Source: Flavobacterium sp. HJ-32-4
GTDB lineage: Bacteria; Bacteroidota; Bacteroidia; Flavobacteriales; Flavobacteriaceae
DNA: 64,000 bases
Direction: 5' to 3'
Assembly (NCBI RefSeq): GCF_022532105.1
Contig: NZ_CP092832.1
Coordinates: forward strand, 124,001-188,000
Shown: in pieces, positions 8,352 through 16,068 of the stretch
How positions within the stretch are numbered: the stretch's first letter is position 1
Layout of the letters: every line of letters starts with the position of its first letter
Notes under the pieces: model-generated
What the model was told of the DNA's origin: nothing
Database searches by the model: none
Seen by the model: the letters and a program-made list of their open reading frames with translations, nothing else
Position numbers and translations under genes: made by a program

Positions 8352-10055
8352 ATGAGAAAGCACATCGTATTAAGCATCACTTTCCTTGCTGCGGCCACTG
8401 CCCTTCAGGCGCAGGATCTGGATGCTGCCAAAAAGGCCATCGATGCGGAACAATATGCAAAGGCGAAAGGCATCCTGAAAAGCCTTACCGCCTCAAAACC
8501 CGATGAAGGGAAAAACTATTTCATCCTCGGAAATCTCTACCTCACAGAAAAAGTAGAGGACTCGGCCACATGGGCGTACCAAAAAGGCCTGACCGCCAAA
8601 ATAAACGCCCACTTCAATAACATTGGTTTGGGCCAGATCGCGCTACAAGACGGTAACAACGGTGACGCGGAAGGCAAATTTGCGTTGGCGTTGACCAATA
8701 CCAAAAAGAAGGATTACGAAGAACTGCTCTATATCGGACGCGCCTATCTCAATCCGGAAAAACCGAACTACAAAAAAGCCATTGAGTTTCTTACGAAGGC
8801 CAAAACCGTTGCCCCCAATAATGCCCAGGTATTGCTCTCGTTGGGAGATGCCTACTATGGCGACAAAAATGTGAACGAGGCCTACTCGGCTTATCGTAAT
8901 GCGTATGACGCCGACAACACCGTGCTTCGCGCCAAAATTCAATTGGGTGTAATTACAAAGTATTCCAAAGCGTTTGCGGAAGCGAAAGCCGAATTTGAAA
9001 AGGTACTGACTGCGAATCCGAATTACGGACCGGCGTATCGCGAATTAGCGGAAACGTATTACCTGTGGGCGTTGAACGATAAGGCGAAATATGCCGATTA
9101 CAACAAAACGGCCATCAGCTACTACGAAAAGTATATGTCGCTGACGGATTATTCACTGGCATCCCGTATGCGTCATGCCGACTTCCTCATCCTGACCAAA
9201 GACTACAAAGCCCTTGAGGCGGAAGCCAATGCGATGGAGAAATTGGATAAAGTAAATCCACGTATCCTACGCTACCTCGGGTATGCAGCGTATGAAAACG
9301 GCAATATTGACCGTGCGATCAGCGCTTTGAATTCTTTCCTTTCGAAAAGCAACGCCAAAATCATTGGCCGTGACTACCTATACCTTGGTTTCGCCAAAGC
9401 GATGAAAGCACTTACGGTGACGAAGGACGCAGAAGGAAAACAGAGCGGCACGGTTGATGCTGCGTTGTTTGCCGACGCCATTACCAACATTCGCAAAGGT
9501 GTTGAACTGGATGCAACAATGGCCAACGAATTGAACGAATTCGGCAAAAAGTTCTTTGACCTGAAGTTGTATAAGGAAGCTGCTGCTATCTATGAAATTG
9601 CGGTGAGCATCCCGAATACGCGCAACAACCTGTATGACAACTTCTATCTCGGCTATTCACTGTATTTTGAAAATGCACGCCTTGAGCCTTCAAAAGTAGA
9701 CGTGGCCGCCGTACAGAAAGCGAATACAGCGTTTGACAATGTTATCAAAGCGTCACCTACCACACAGGACGCCTACATCTATAAAGCCCGTCTTAACTCG
9801 CTGTTGCAAAGCGATGCCGTTGCACAACAGGAGATGGTAAAGTATTACCAGGAATACATCCGGGTTGTAACGGAAAAAGGCGAAGCGGAACTTGCCAAGG
9901 AAGCCAACAAGAAGAAATTTGTTGAGGCGTATGACAACATCGGTATTTTCTATTTCGATACCGATAAGGCAAAAGCGAAAGAGAATTTCCAGAAGGCACT
10001 CGCGATCAATCCAGAGGACGAAACTGCCAAACAGTATATGGCCAAAATAAAATAA
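8352..10055 (+). CDS. Secreted tetratricopeptide-repeat protein
   Basis: A 567-residue protein with a signal peptide (MRKHIVLSITFLAAATALQAQ) followed by many TPR-like helical pairs, for example YAKAKGILKSLTASKPDEGKN, NPNYGPAYRELAETYYLWA and the last unit AKENFQKALAINPEDETAK. Such repeats bind proteins. Last gene of the ExbB-TonB operon, so it is probably a periplasmic scaffold for the same machinery. A terminator follows. Confidence 0.85.
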   Translation: MRKHIVLSITFLAAATALQAQDLDAAKKAIDAEQYAKAKGILKSLTASKPDEGKNYFILGNLYLTEKVEDSATWAYQKGLTAKINAHFNNIGLGQIALQDGNNGDAEGKFALALTNTKKKDYEELLYIGRAYLNPEKPNYKKAIEFLTKAKTVAPNNAQVLLSLGDAYYGDKNVNEAYSAYRNAYDADNTVLRAKIQLGVITKYSKAFAEAKAEFEKVLTANPNYGPAYRELAETYYLWALNDKAKYADYNKTAISYYEKYMSLTDYSLASRMRHADFLILTKDYKALEAEANAMEKLDKVNPRILRYLGYAAYENGNIDRAISALNSFLSKSNAKIIGRDYLYLGFAKAMKALTVTKDAEGKQSGTVDAALFADAITNIRKGVELDATMANELNEFGKKFFDLKLYKEAAAIYEIAVSIPNTRNNLYDNFYLGYSLYFENARLEPSKVDVAAVQKANTAFDNVIKASPTTQDAYIYKARLNSLLQSDAVAQQEMVKYYQEYIRVVTEKGEAELAKEANKKKFVEAYDNIGIFYFDTDKAKAKENFQKALAINPEDETAKQYMAKIK

Positions 10056-10074
10056 GGTCTTTTTACCAAACATC

Positions 10075-10104
10075 AAAAAGCCGGTGCTCTGTCGCCGGCT
10101 TTTT
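10075..10104 (+). terminator. Intrinsic terminator after the TPR gene
   Basis: AAAAAGCCGG pairs with CCGGCTTTTT around a ten-base loop and ends in a T-run, 20 bases after the TPR stop. Confidence 0.85.
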
Positions 10105-10132
10105 CGTTTCTAGTACTTCCACAGGAAATGCG

Positions 10133-10140
10133 TAACTTTG
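10133..10140 (+). promoter_or_regulatory. -7 element of the queE promoter
   Basis: TAACTTTG matches TAnnTTTG. It overlaps the TTG at 10138 that would otherwise be a possible start, which points to ATG 10159 as the true start. Confidence 0.65.
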
Positions 10141-10158
10141 CAGCCCACAAAAGATAGC

Positions 10159-10788
10159 ATGACCGACGAGATCCGATCCGCAGTTGACCAAGGCCTTTCC
10201 CTTCCCCTTATGGAAGCCTTTTACACCATCCAGGGTGAAGGTTATCACACGGGTACCTCCGCCTATTTCATTCGCGTAGGAGGCTGTGACGTGGGTTGTC
10301 ATTGGTGTGATGTAAAGGAAAGCTGGAATGCGGATTTACATCCCCCCACACCCATCCAGTCAATCGTGGCAGAAGCGAAAGCCTATAGCGATACCATTGT
10401 CGTGACGGGAGGCGAACCGCTGACCTGGGATATGGCACCGCTTACCAGAATGCTTCATGAGTCAGGATGCAAAGTCCATATTGAAACGTCGGGCGCCTAC
10501 GAAGTTACCGGTGAATGGGATTGGTTCTGTTTATCTCCTAAAAAGACCAAGTTGCCGGTTCAGGGTGCGTATGACCGTGCCCACGAACTGAAGGTCATCA
10601 TCTATAACAAGCACGATTTTATCTTTGCGGAAGAGCAGGCGGCACGGGTAAATCCGGATGCGATTCTTTTCTTGCAACCCGAGTGGAGTCGCCGGGAGGA
10701 AGTAACGCCCCTTATCGTCGAGTATGTCATGCAACATCCCAAGTGGAGAGTATCCTTGCAAACGCATAAATATCTCAACATCCCATAA
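10159..10788 (+). CDS. queE: 7-carboxy-7-deazaguanine synthase
   Basis: Radical SAM enzyme of queuosine biosynthesis that contracts 6-carboxytetrahydropterin to 7-carboxy-7-deazaguanine. The 209-residue protein begins with substrate-binding PLMEAFYTIQGEGYHTGTSA, then the cluster-binding CDVGCHWCD (CxxxCxxC), then VVTGGEPLTWD. The length is normal. queA, a later step of the same pathway, lies 3 kb away on the other strand. A terminator directly follows. Confidence 0.93.
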   Translation: MTDEIRSAVDQGLSLPLMEAFYTIQGEGYHTGTSAYFIRVGGCDVGCHWCDVKESWNADLHPPTPIQSIVAEAKAYSDTIVVTGGEPLTWDMAPLTRMLHESGCKVHIETSGAYEVTGEWDWFCLSPKKTKLPVQGAYDRAHELKVIIYNKHDFIFAEEQAARVNPDAILFLQPEWSRREEVTPLIVEYVMQHPKWRVSLQTHKYLNIP

Positions 10789-10819
10789 AAAAACCCGGAA
10801 TGATCCGGGTTTCTTTTTC
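10787..10819. terminator. Bidirectional intrinsic terminator
   Basis: ACCCGGA (10793-10799) pairs with TCCGGGT (10804-10810). T-runs on both sides serve queE on the plus strand and the glycine-zipper gene on the minus strand. Confidence 0.85.
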
Positions 10820-10830
10820 AGGCTGTAGTA

Positions 10831-11262
10831 TTACTGCTTCTTTTTCTTGTCATCTATAATGGCTCCGGTTCCGGCACCAACTGCGGCACCTGCCAATCCA
10901 CCGATAATAGCGCCTTCCCCTTTTTTCTTGGAAACGGCGGCTCCGGTTATCGCTCCGGCTCCGGCACCGATCAGGGCACCTTTCGCTGCAGAACTCATTC
11001 CTTTACGTTGGGTGGTCGTAGTGGTCGTTGTACTGGTAGTCGTGTGAGACGCTACCGAACGTGCTGCTGCTTCTCTCTGGATGGTTACGGCGTTCATCGA
11101 GTCGATGATACGCTGTCTTTCCGCTTCGCGTTGTTGTTGTTCTACTGCTACTTTCAGGGAATCGATAGACCGCTCCTGTTGTATTCTGGCCTGTTCTGCG
11201 GCTTTGTCTTTACAGCCGACCGTCATAACGGCTACGGCACAAATCAGCATCAACTTTCTCAT
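10831..11262 (-). CDS. Glycine-zipper lipoprotein
   Basis: A 143-residue protein with a lipoprotein signal (MRKLMLICAVAVMTVGCKDK). A Q/E/R-rich probable coiled coil (QARIQQERSIDSLKVAVEQQ) follows, then a threonine-rich linker, then a glycine-zipper membrane hairpin (GALIGAGAGAITGAAVSKKK, AIIGGLAGAAVGAGTGA). Its function is unknown; envelope-stress or structural roles are typical for such proteins. The start at 11262 places the signal peptide at the N-terminus; an upstream in-frame start at 11304 would bury it. Confidence 0.8.
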   Translation of the reverse strand: MRKLMLICAVAVMTVGCKDKAAEQARIQQERSIDSLKVAVEQQQREAERQRIIDSMNAVTIQREAAARSVASHTTTSTTTTTTTQRKGMSSAAKGALIGAGAGAITGAAVSKKKGEGAIIGGLAGAAVGAGTGAIIDDKKKKQ

Positions 11263-11350
11263 AAGATTTCGTTTTATATGGGTATAGGCCAAAGGTATAC
11301 CCACCGAAGTCCTGCCGCGTTACAACCTGCGATCCGATTCTTACATCTTC

Positions 11351-11911
11351 TTACTCGAAAAAAGACAACTGCCTTGCTCCGTTCGGGGACGATGAAAATA
11401 CGAAATCTTTCACCCTTCGGTATTGCTGGCGATACGGATCGAATTTACGAAGTGTGATCCTGTCGCATTCGAAATCCATCTTTACTTCCGACGACAGCAG
11501 TCTTCGTGCCTGCGAGAGGCGGTCGGCCGTGAGCTGGCGCGCGATGGAAATGTGGGGGTCATATGTTTTGTGTGCGCGCACGGGAAAAGACTTATTAAGA
11601 AGTGCCATCATTTCTTTCAAGCGCGTAGCGGATGCATCGTCAGGCGTCAGAAACAAGGTCTGTGCATGGGTGCCACCGGAACGAACCGATACCGGTTCAG
11701 GCTTCGTCTTACGGGCAAAGGCTTCCAAATACGACATGATATTCTCTAACTGGGTAGCATCAGCGGTAAATACATTCACCGTAAGCTGTCCATCCGCTCC
11801 CGCACCCGGATACCATCCGATGGCCTCCTTTAGTGTTTCCTGCATCTCCCTTATGGCCTGCTGGCATTCCTCTGAAGGATAAAAAGCCACTGAATATAAA
11901 CTTGTCATCAT
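11351..11911 (-). CDS. 2'-5' RNA ligase (2H phosphoesterase) family protein
   Basis: A 186-residue protein of the LigT/2H superfamily, which acts on 2'-5' or cyclic phosphodiester bonds in RNA or nucleotides. The second catalytic motif is intact (HISI at residues 120-123). At the first, where H-x-T/S is expected, the protein has Q42-L-T44, so one catalytic histidine appears to be missing. It is divergent from the XRE/S24 repressor gene with a putative operator between them. ATG 11908 is an equally good start. Confidence 0.75.
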   Translation of the reverse strand: MMTSLYSVAFYPSEECQQAIREMQETLKEAIGWYPGAGADGQLTVNVFTADATQLENIMSYLEAFARKTKPEPVSVRSGGTHAQTLFLTPDDASATRLKEMMALLNKSFPVRAHKTYDPHISIARQLTADRLSQARRLLSSEVKMDFECDRITLRKFDPYRQQYRRVKDFVFSSSPNGARQLSFFE

Positions 11912-11958
11912 AGTCTGTCTACATTTGGTTTGTACTCAATCTATTATCTTTCACGAAG

Positions 11959-11970
11959 GTAGTACGTTAC
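11959..11970. promoter_or_regulatory. Putative operator for the XRE/S24 repressor, site 1
   Basis: GTAGTACGTTAC is the exact reverse complement of the 12-mer at 12861-12872. It lies between the divergent 2H and repressor genes, 14 bases upstream of the repressor's -7 element, so it would overlap the -33 region. Binding by the repressor is inferred. Confidence 0.5.
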
Positions 11971-11984
11971 ATATCTATTTTATT

Positions 11985-11992
11985 TATATTTG
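11985..11992 (+). promoter_or_regulatory. -7 element of the repressor promoter
   Basis: TATATTTG matches TAnnTTTG, 27 bases before the ATG at 12020. An imperfect inverted repeat (TTGTTGGTAC ... GTAACAA) follows it. Confidence 0.6.
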
Positions 11993-12019
11993 TTGGTACA
12001 AATTGTAACAATTTACAGT

Positions 12020-12781
12020 ATGTCCATTTTTTCCGACAATCTCCGCCACCTGCGACTGGGTCGTTCTTTCTCCCAACAGAAACTCGCCAACGACCTCATC
12101 ATCACCCGCGAACGCCTTGCCAAGTATGAGGAAGGCCGATCGGAGCCTCCGTTTGAAATCCTTCGTCGCATCGCGCTTTTCTTTAATGTCAGCATCGATC
12201 TGCTGTTGTCGGTCGATATCCGGAAAGTGGAGATTGACCGATTATTGAAAACGGCGGATAATCGCATCCTCCTGCCGATTACAGTCGATGCCAGCGGTAA
12301 TGATACGATTGAGATCATTCCGTATAAGGCGCGGGCGGGCTACACGACAGGATACGCTGATCCGGAGTTCATCGAAAACCTGCAGCGCATTTCCCTGCCG
12401 TTCCTAACGAATGGCAAATTCCGGGCATTTCCTGTGGAAGGTGATTCGATGCCGCCGCATCGCGAGGGGTCTTTCATCATCGGAAAATATGTCGAGAACC
12501 TCGGTGACGTGCGCGACGGTAAGACCTATATCGTCCTGACGCGCAACGACGGCATCGTTTACAAACGACTGAATCGCAACGGCAAGAACAGCCTTATGCT
12601 GCATTCGGACAATGCGGTTTACCGTCCGTATGAGATAAAAGCATCCGAGATACTTGAGATTTGGGAATTCGCCTGCAGTCTTTCGACTAAAGAAGCCGAA
12701 CCTGAGGACCTTTCCAACGAAAACATCCGCGATATCCTACAGGAGCTCCGGAAAGACATCCGTAGACTGAAAGAGAATTAA
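12020..12781 (+). CDS. LexA-like XRE/S24 repressor
   Basis: A 253-residue regulator. An N-terminal XRE helix-turn-helix (FSDNLRHLRLGRSFSQQKLA to residue 62) is joined to a C-terminal S24/LexA peptidase-like domain. The features for self-cleavage are present: an Ala106-Gly107 bond in KARAGY, the nucleophile Ser143 in EGDSMPP and the base Lys182 in VYKRL, with spacings close to those of LexA. It is therefore predicted to cleave itself after DNA damage or another signal. ATG 12020 was chosen because it lies downstream of the -7 element, whereas the possible start at 11990 lies within it. A shared 12-bp motif suggests it controls itself and its neighbours. Confidence 0.9.
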   Translation: MSIFSDNLRHLRLGRSFSQQKLANDLIITRERLAKYEEGRSEPPFEILRRIALFFNVSIDLLLSVDIRKVEIDRLLKTADNRILLPITVDASGNDTIEIIPYKARAGYTTGYADPEFIENLQRISLPFLTNGKFRAFPVEGDSMPPHREGSFIIGKYVENLGDVRDGKTYIVLTRNDGIVYKRLNRNGKNSLMLHSDNAVYRPYEIKASEILEIWEFACSLSTKEAEPEDLSNENIRDILQELRKDIRRLKEN

Positions 12782-12839
12782 ACCGCCAAAGTGCAACATT
12801 CCGCCCGTTTGGTGTAAACCGTAGGGGTTTCGGCATTTC

Positions 12840-12847
12840 TATCTTTG
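12840..12847 (+). promoter_or_regulatory. -7 element of the acidic-protein promoter
   Basis: TATCTTTG matches TAnnTTTG, 41 bases before the ATG at 12889. Confidence 0.6.
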
Positions 12848-12860
12848 AAATACTACCCCA

Positions 12861-12872
12861 GTAACGTACTAC
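12861..12872. promoter_or_regulatory. Putative operator for the XRE/S24 repressor, site 2
   Basis: GTAACGTACTAC is the reverse complement of the site at 11959-11970. It starts 13 bases after the -7 element, in the early transcribed region of the acidic-protein gene, a good position for repression. Confidence 0.5.
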
Positions 12873-12888
12873 ATTAAACTCTTACACT

Positions 12889-13191
12889 ATGGAAACTTCC
12901 AACAACCGCGGCGCCTTCCAAAATCAGGGAAACCGCAACGATGAAGCTATGAACGAACGCAACGACTCACGTATGTCAGGCCAGGACGGTAATGGCCGTA
13001 TGGGACAGTCTGAAGGCACTGAAGAAGGCTTCGACATCGACCGTGATACGCGTGACACAGAACAACAGGACCGGGAAGACGGTATGGAGACCGACCTGAA
13101 CGAAGGCAACGAAAATGACGATCTGGGGTATACCTCAGACGACGAAGCCCCAGACGACCGGTCTACTTCCCAACCGGGTCGTGGCCTCTAA
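12889..13191 (+). CDS. Small acidic, probably disordered protein
   Basis: A 100-residue protein with about 28 Asp/Glu and no Lys, Cys, His or Trp. It is rich in Asn, Gly, Gln and Ser, and is probably unfolded. It has no signal peptide. The family is unknown to me. It has its own promoter, a strong terminator and a putative operator for the upstream repressor, so it is likely a real, regulated gene, perhaps stress-induced. Confidence 0.7.
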   Translation: METSNNRGAFQNQGNRNDEAMNERNDSRMSGQDGNGRMGQSEGTEEGFDIDRDTRDTEQQDREDGMETDLNEGNENDDLGYTSDDEAPDDRSTSQPGRGL

Positions 13192-13194
13192 AAA

Positions 13195-13230
13195 AGAAAG
13201 GCGATACAGTTGTATCGCCTTTTCTTTTTA
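13195..13230. terminator. Bidirectional intrinsic terminator
   Basis: AAAGGCGATAC pairs with GTATCGCCTTT around a short loop, with A-rich and T-rich flanks. It ends the acidic-protein gene on the plus strand and the queA cluster on the minus strand. Confidence 0.88.
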
Positions 13231-13242
13231 TGGATTTACTCC

Positions 13243-14292
13243 TTACAGAATGAGCATCGCGTCGCCATACGAGTAGAATCGGTAGCCTTCTTTAATGGCC
13301 TCTTCGTATGCTTTCTTCATGAGATCGTGGCCCATGAACGCAGAGATCATCATTAGCAATGTCGACTTTGGTGTATGGAAATTGGTGATCATACAGTCGG
13401 CGATACTGAAATCGTAGGGCGGGAAAATGAACTTGTTCGTCCAGCCTTCATACGGATTCAGGTTGCGGGACGAGGACACCGAGCTTTCGATGGCGCGCAT
13501 TGTGGTGGTGCCTACCGCGCATACCTTTTTCTTTTCGTCTTTGGCTTTGTTGACGATATCACATGCTTCCTGGGTAATGCGAAGTTCTTCCGAATCCATC
13601 TTGTGCTTGGAAAGATCTTCGACCTCAACCGGATTGAAGGTTCCTAGTCCGACGTGCAGCGTAATCTCAGCAAAATTCACGCCTTTGATTTCCATCCGTT
13701 TCAGCAGGTGCTTCGAAAAGTGCAACCCTGCGGTCGGCGCGGCTACCGCTCCTTCTTCCTTCGCATAAATCGTCTGGTAGCGCTCGGCATCTTCCGGTAC
13801 CACTTCGCGGTTGATATACTTTGGGATTGGCGTTTCACCCAACTCTGTCAACTTATTGCGGAACTCATCATACGAACCGTCATACAGGAACCGCAGCGTT
13901 CGCCCACGGGAAGTCGTATTATCGATTACTTCCGCCACAAGCGAATCGTCATCTCCAAAATACAACTTATTGCCAATACGGATTTTACGTGCCGGATCGA
14001 CCAATACATCCCAAAGGCGTTGTTCCGCATTCAGTTCCCGAAGGAGGAACACCTCGATACGGGCGCCGGTTTTCTCTTTGTTTCCGTAGAGACGGGCCGG
14101 GAAGACTTTTGTATTGTTGAGGATGAAAACGTCGCCTTCATCGAAGTAATCGATCAGGTCTTTAAACATCTTATGTTCGATTGTCTTCGTCTTGCGGTCG
14201 ATGACCATTAGGCGCGACTCATCGCGGTTTTCAACGGGGTATTCGGCAAGTAGTTCTTTCGGAAGGTTGAAATTGAAGTTGGATAATTTCAT
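13243..14292 (-). CDS. queA: S-adenosylmethionine:tRNA ribosyltransferase-isomerase
   Basis: A 349-residue enzyme of queuosine synthesis; it transfers and isomerises the ribosyl part of SAM onto 7-aminomethyl-7-deazaguanine in tRNA to give epoxyqueuosine. Recognised by [21 protein letters not shown], the central [25 protein letters not shown] and the C-terminal [19 protein letters not shown]. Full length. Last gene of a minus-strand cluster from rsgA to queA, separated from aroA by about 80 bases. Confidence 0.95.
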   Translation of the reverse strand: MKLSNFNFNLPKELLAEYPVENRDESRLMVIDRKTKTIEHKMFKDLIDYFDEGDVFILNNTKVFPARLYGNKEKTGARIEVFLLRELNAEQRLWDVLVDPARKIRIGNKLYFGDDDSLVAEVIDNTTSRGRTLRFLYDGSYDEFRNKLTELGETPIPKYINREVVPEDAERYQTIYAKEEGAVAAPTAGLHFSKHLLKRMEIKGVNFAEITLHVGLGTFNPVEVEDLSKHKMDSEELRITQEACDIVNKAKDEKKKVCAVGTTTMRAIESSVSSSRNLNPYEGWTNKFIFPPYDFSIADCMITNFHTPKSTLLMMISAFMGHDLMKKAYEEAIKEGYRFYSYGDAMLIL

Positions 14293-14370
14293 TTACAGTT
14301 TTTTAGCGGGCAAATATACGATGGCGCCGGAGGCGTTGTCAAGTGTTTTGGGTATTTTTTGGAAACTGTT

Positions 14371-15597
14371 TTAGGCGATCTCGGAAATAGTGAACCCTAC
14401 GTGTGCCAAATCGTTCCAGAATGTCGGATAGGATTTCGACACCACCCCGGCGTCCTGTATCACCACATCTGTCCGCAACGCCAGTGGTGCAAAGGAAAGC
14501 GCCATGCGATGGTCGTGATAAGTGGCTACGTGAATCATGTCCGGAAGTGGCCCTGATGCATCGAGATGGAAGCTTGCGTCCGTTACCCGAACCGAAGCAC
14601 CCGTTGCCGCCAATTCGTGGCGGAGCGCTTCGAGACGATCGGTTTCCTTTATTTTCAAGGTGTGTAATCCATAGAGATCACAACGTATACCCAGTCCACG
14701 GCAGGTAACCGCGATGGTTTGCGCGATATCCGGCGTATTTGACAGGTCCAATTCCAGGCTTGATTCGGCATCCCCCACTTTCGATAAGACAATGCGCCCG
14801 TCTTCGTGAAACGTGGTTTCGACCCCGAACCGCTGGTATAGGTCGGCGACGGCCCGATCGCCCTGTCGGCTATCCTTACGAAAAGACGATAACGCGAGTC
14901 GTGTCCCTTTTGGTGATAGCGCGACTATCGAATGGAAATACGACGCCGAGGACCAGTCCGATTCAACGGTAATATTAATTGGCTGAATAGGAGCCGGGAA
15001 TATGCGAATCGTTTGGTTGTCAAATGCCACCCTTACACCCACCCTTTCGAGTAGAGACAGCGTCATCATGAGATAGGAAGCGGAAGTGAGCGTTCCCTCC
15101 AAGCGGATTTCGATACCGTTCGCCAGTGCCGGCGCTACCAATGCCAGTGCGGAAAGATATTGGCTACTGACATCCGCCCTAACGACCGTTTGATAGCGAT
15201 CAATCTGCCGACCCAGGATGCGAAGCGGGGGAAAGCCCTCTTCTCCTTCGTAGTGGATATCCGCTCCGAGTTGACGGAGGGCATCGACCAGGATGCCGAT
15301 CGGGCGTTGTTTCATCCTTGGGGAGCCCGTCAGGATGACATCGATGCCCGGGGTTACGGCGTAAAAGGCGGTGAGGAAACGCATGGCTGTTCCGGCATGT
15401 CCGACATCGACCGTGCCGCTGGTTTGGGCGATACCATTGCGCATGGCGAAGGAATCGTCGGAATCCGATGCGTTATCGATTTGTAGGGAGGGACATAAGG
15501 CCTGTAGCAGCAGCAAACGATTGGTTTCCGATTTGGAGCCCGCAATCCGGACGGTGGTGCCGGATGACAGTTGTGCGGCCGATAGGCGGAGATCCAT
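14371..15597 (-). CDS. aroA: 3-phosphoshikimate 1-carboxyvinyltransferase (EPSP synthase)
   Basis: A 408-residue shikimate-pathway enzyme that joins phosphoenolpyruvate to shikimate 3-phosphate. Motifs seen in order: GSKSETNRLLLLQAL, HAGTAMRFLTAF, SPRMKQRP, KETDRLEALRHEL and DHRMALSFA. The start at MDLRLSAAQL (15597) was chosen because upstream in-frame codons lie inside the MazG-like gene and add 45 residues without similarity. It begins four bases after the MazG-like stop, so the two are co-transcribed. Confidence 0.94.
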   Translation of the reverse strand: MDLRLSAAQLSSGTTVRIAGSKSETNRLLLLQALCPSLQIDNASDSDDSFAMRNGIAQTSGTVDVGHAGTAMRFLTAFYAVTPGIDVILTGSPRMKQRPIGILVDALRQLGADIHYEGEEGFPPLRILGRQIDRYQTVVRADVSSQYLSALALVAPALANGIEIRLEGTLTSASYLMMTLSLLERVGVRVAFDNQTIRIFPAPIQPINITVESDWSSASYFHSIVALSPKGTRLALSSFRKDSRQGDRAVADLYQRFGVETTFHEDGRIVLSKVGDAESSLELDLSNTPDIAQTIAVTCRGLGIRCDLYGLHTLKIKETDRLEALRHELAATGASVRVTDASFHLDASGPLPDMIHVATYHDHRMALSFAPLALRTDVVIQDAGVVSKSYPTFWNDLAHVGFTISEIA

Positions 15598-15601
15598 TGG
15601 A

Positions 15602-15928
15602 TCAGCGGAGTTTTTCGTTGCCGTGGTGCCGGTCGTGGTCGCGTTTCGTCTTGACGTCCATTTTGCGGTCGAACGCCGCTTGTAGGTCCACGCCGGTTTG
15701 ATTCGCCAGGCACAATACCACGAATACCACATCGGCCAGTTCTTCCCCGAGGTCTTTGTTCCGGTCGCTTTCCTTCTCAGACTGCTCCCCGTATCGTCGG
15801 GCGATGATGCGGGCCACCTCGCCTACTTCCTCCGTAAGCTGGGCCATATTGGTCAGTTCATTGAAATACCGGACCCCGTGGGTCTTGATCCAGTTGTCAA
15901 CGTCCAACTGGGCGTTCCGTATATCCAT
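15602..15928 (-). CDS. MazG-like nucleotide pyrophosphohydrolase
   Basis: A 108-residue all-alpha NTP pyrophosphohydrolase, probably for housecleaning of non-canonical nucleotides. The metal-binding EEVGEVARIIARRYGEQ and the following LGEELADVVFVV give the ExxE...ExxD pattern. Start MDIRNAQLDVDNW (15928) matches the family N-terminus; an upstream start would add 14 residues. It sits between the DUF3857 genes and aroA, apparently in one operon. Confidence 0.88.
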   Translation of the reverse strand: MDIRNAQLDVDNWIKTHGVRYFNELTNMAQLTEEVGEVARIIARRYGEQSEKESDRNKDLGEELADVVFVVLCLANQTGVDLQAAFDRKMDVKTKRDHDRHHGNEKLR

Positions 15929-16068
15929 GTCAGGCTTTTTTGAGGACGATCTTCTGCTGTTGGCTGACAATCATCCGTGACTAAATCTCCTGCAATATCG
16001 GATAAAAATCAGCGGTTAGCAAGGCCCGCTTTTACGATCCTGAACCTATACCGAAACAATCGTATTTA

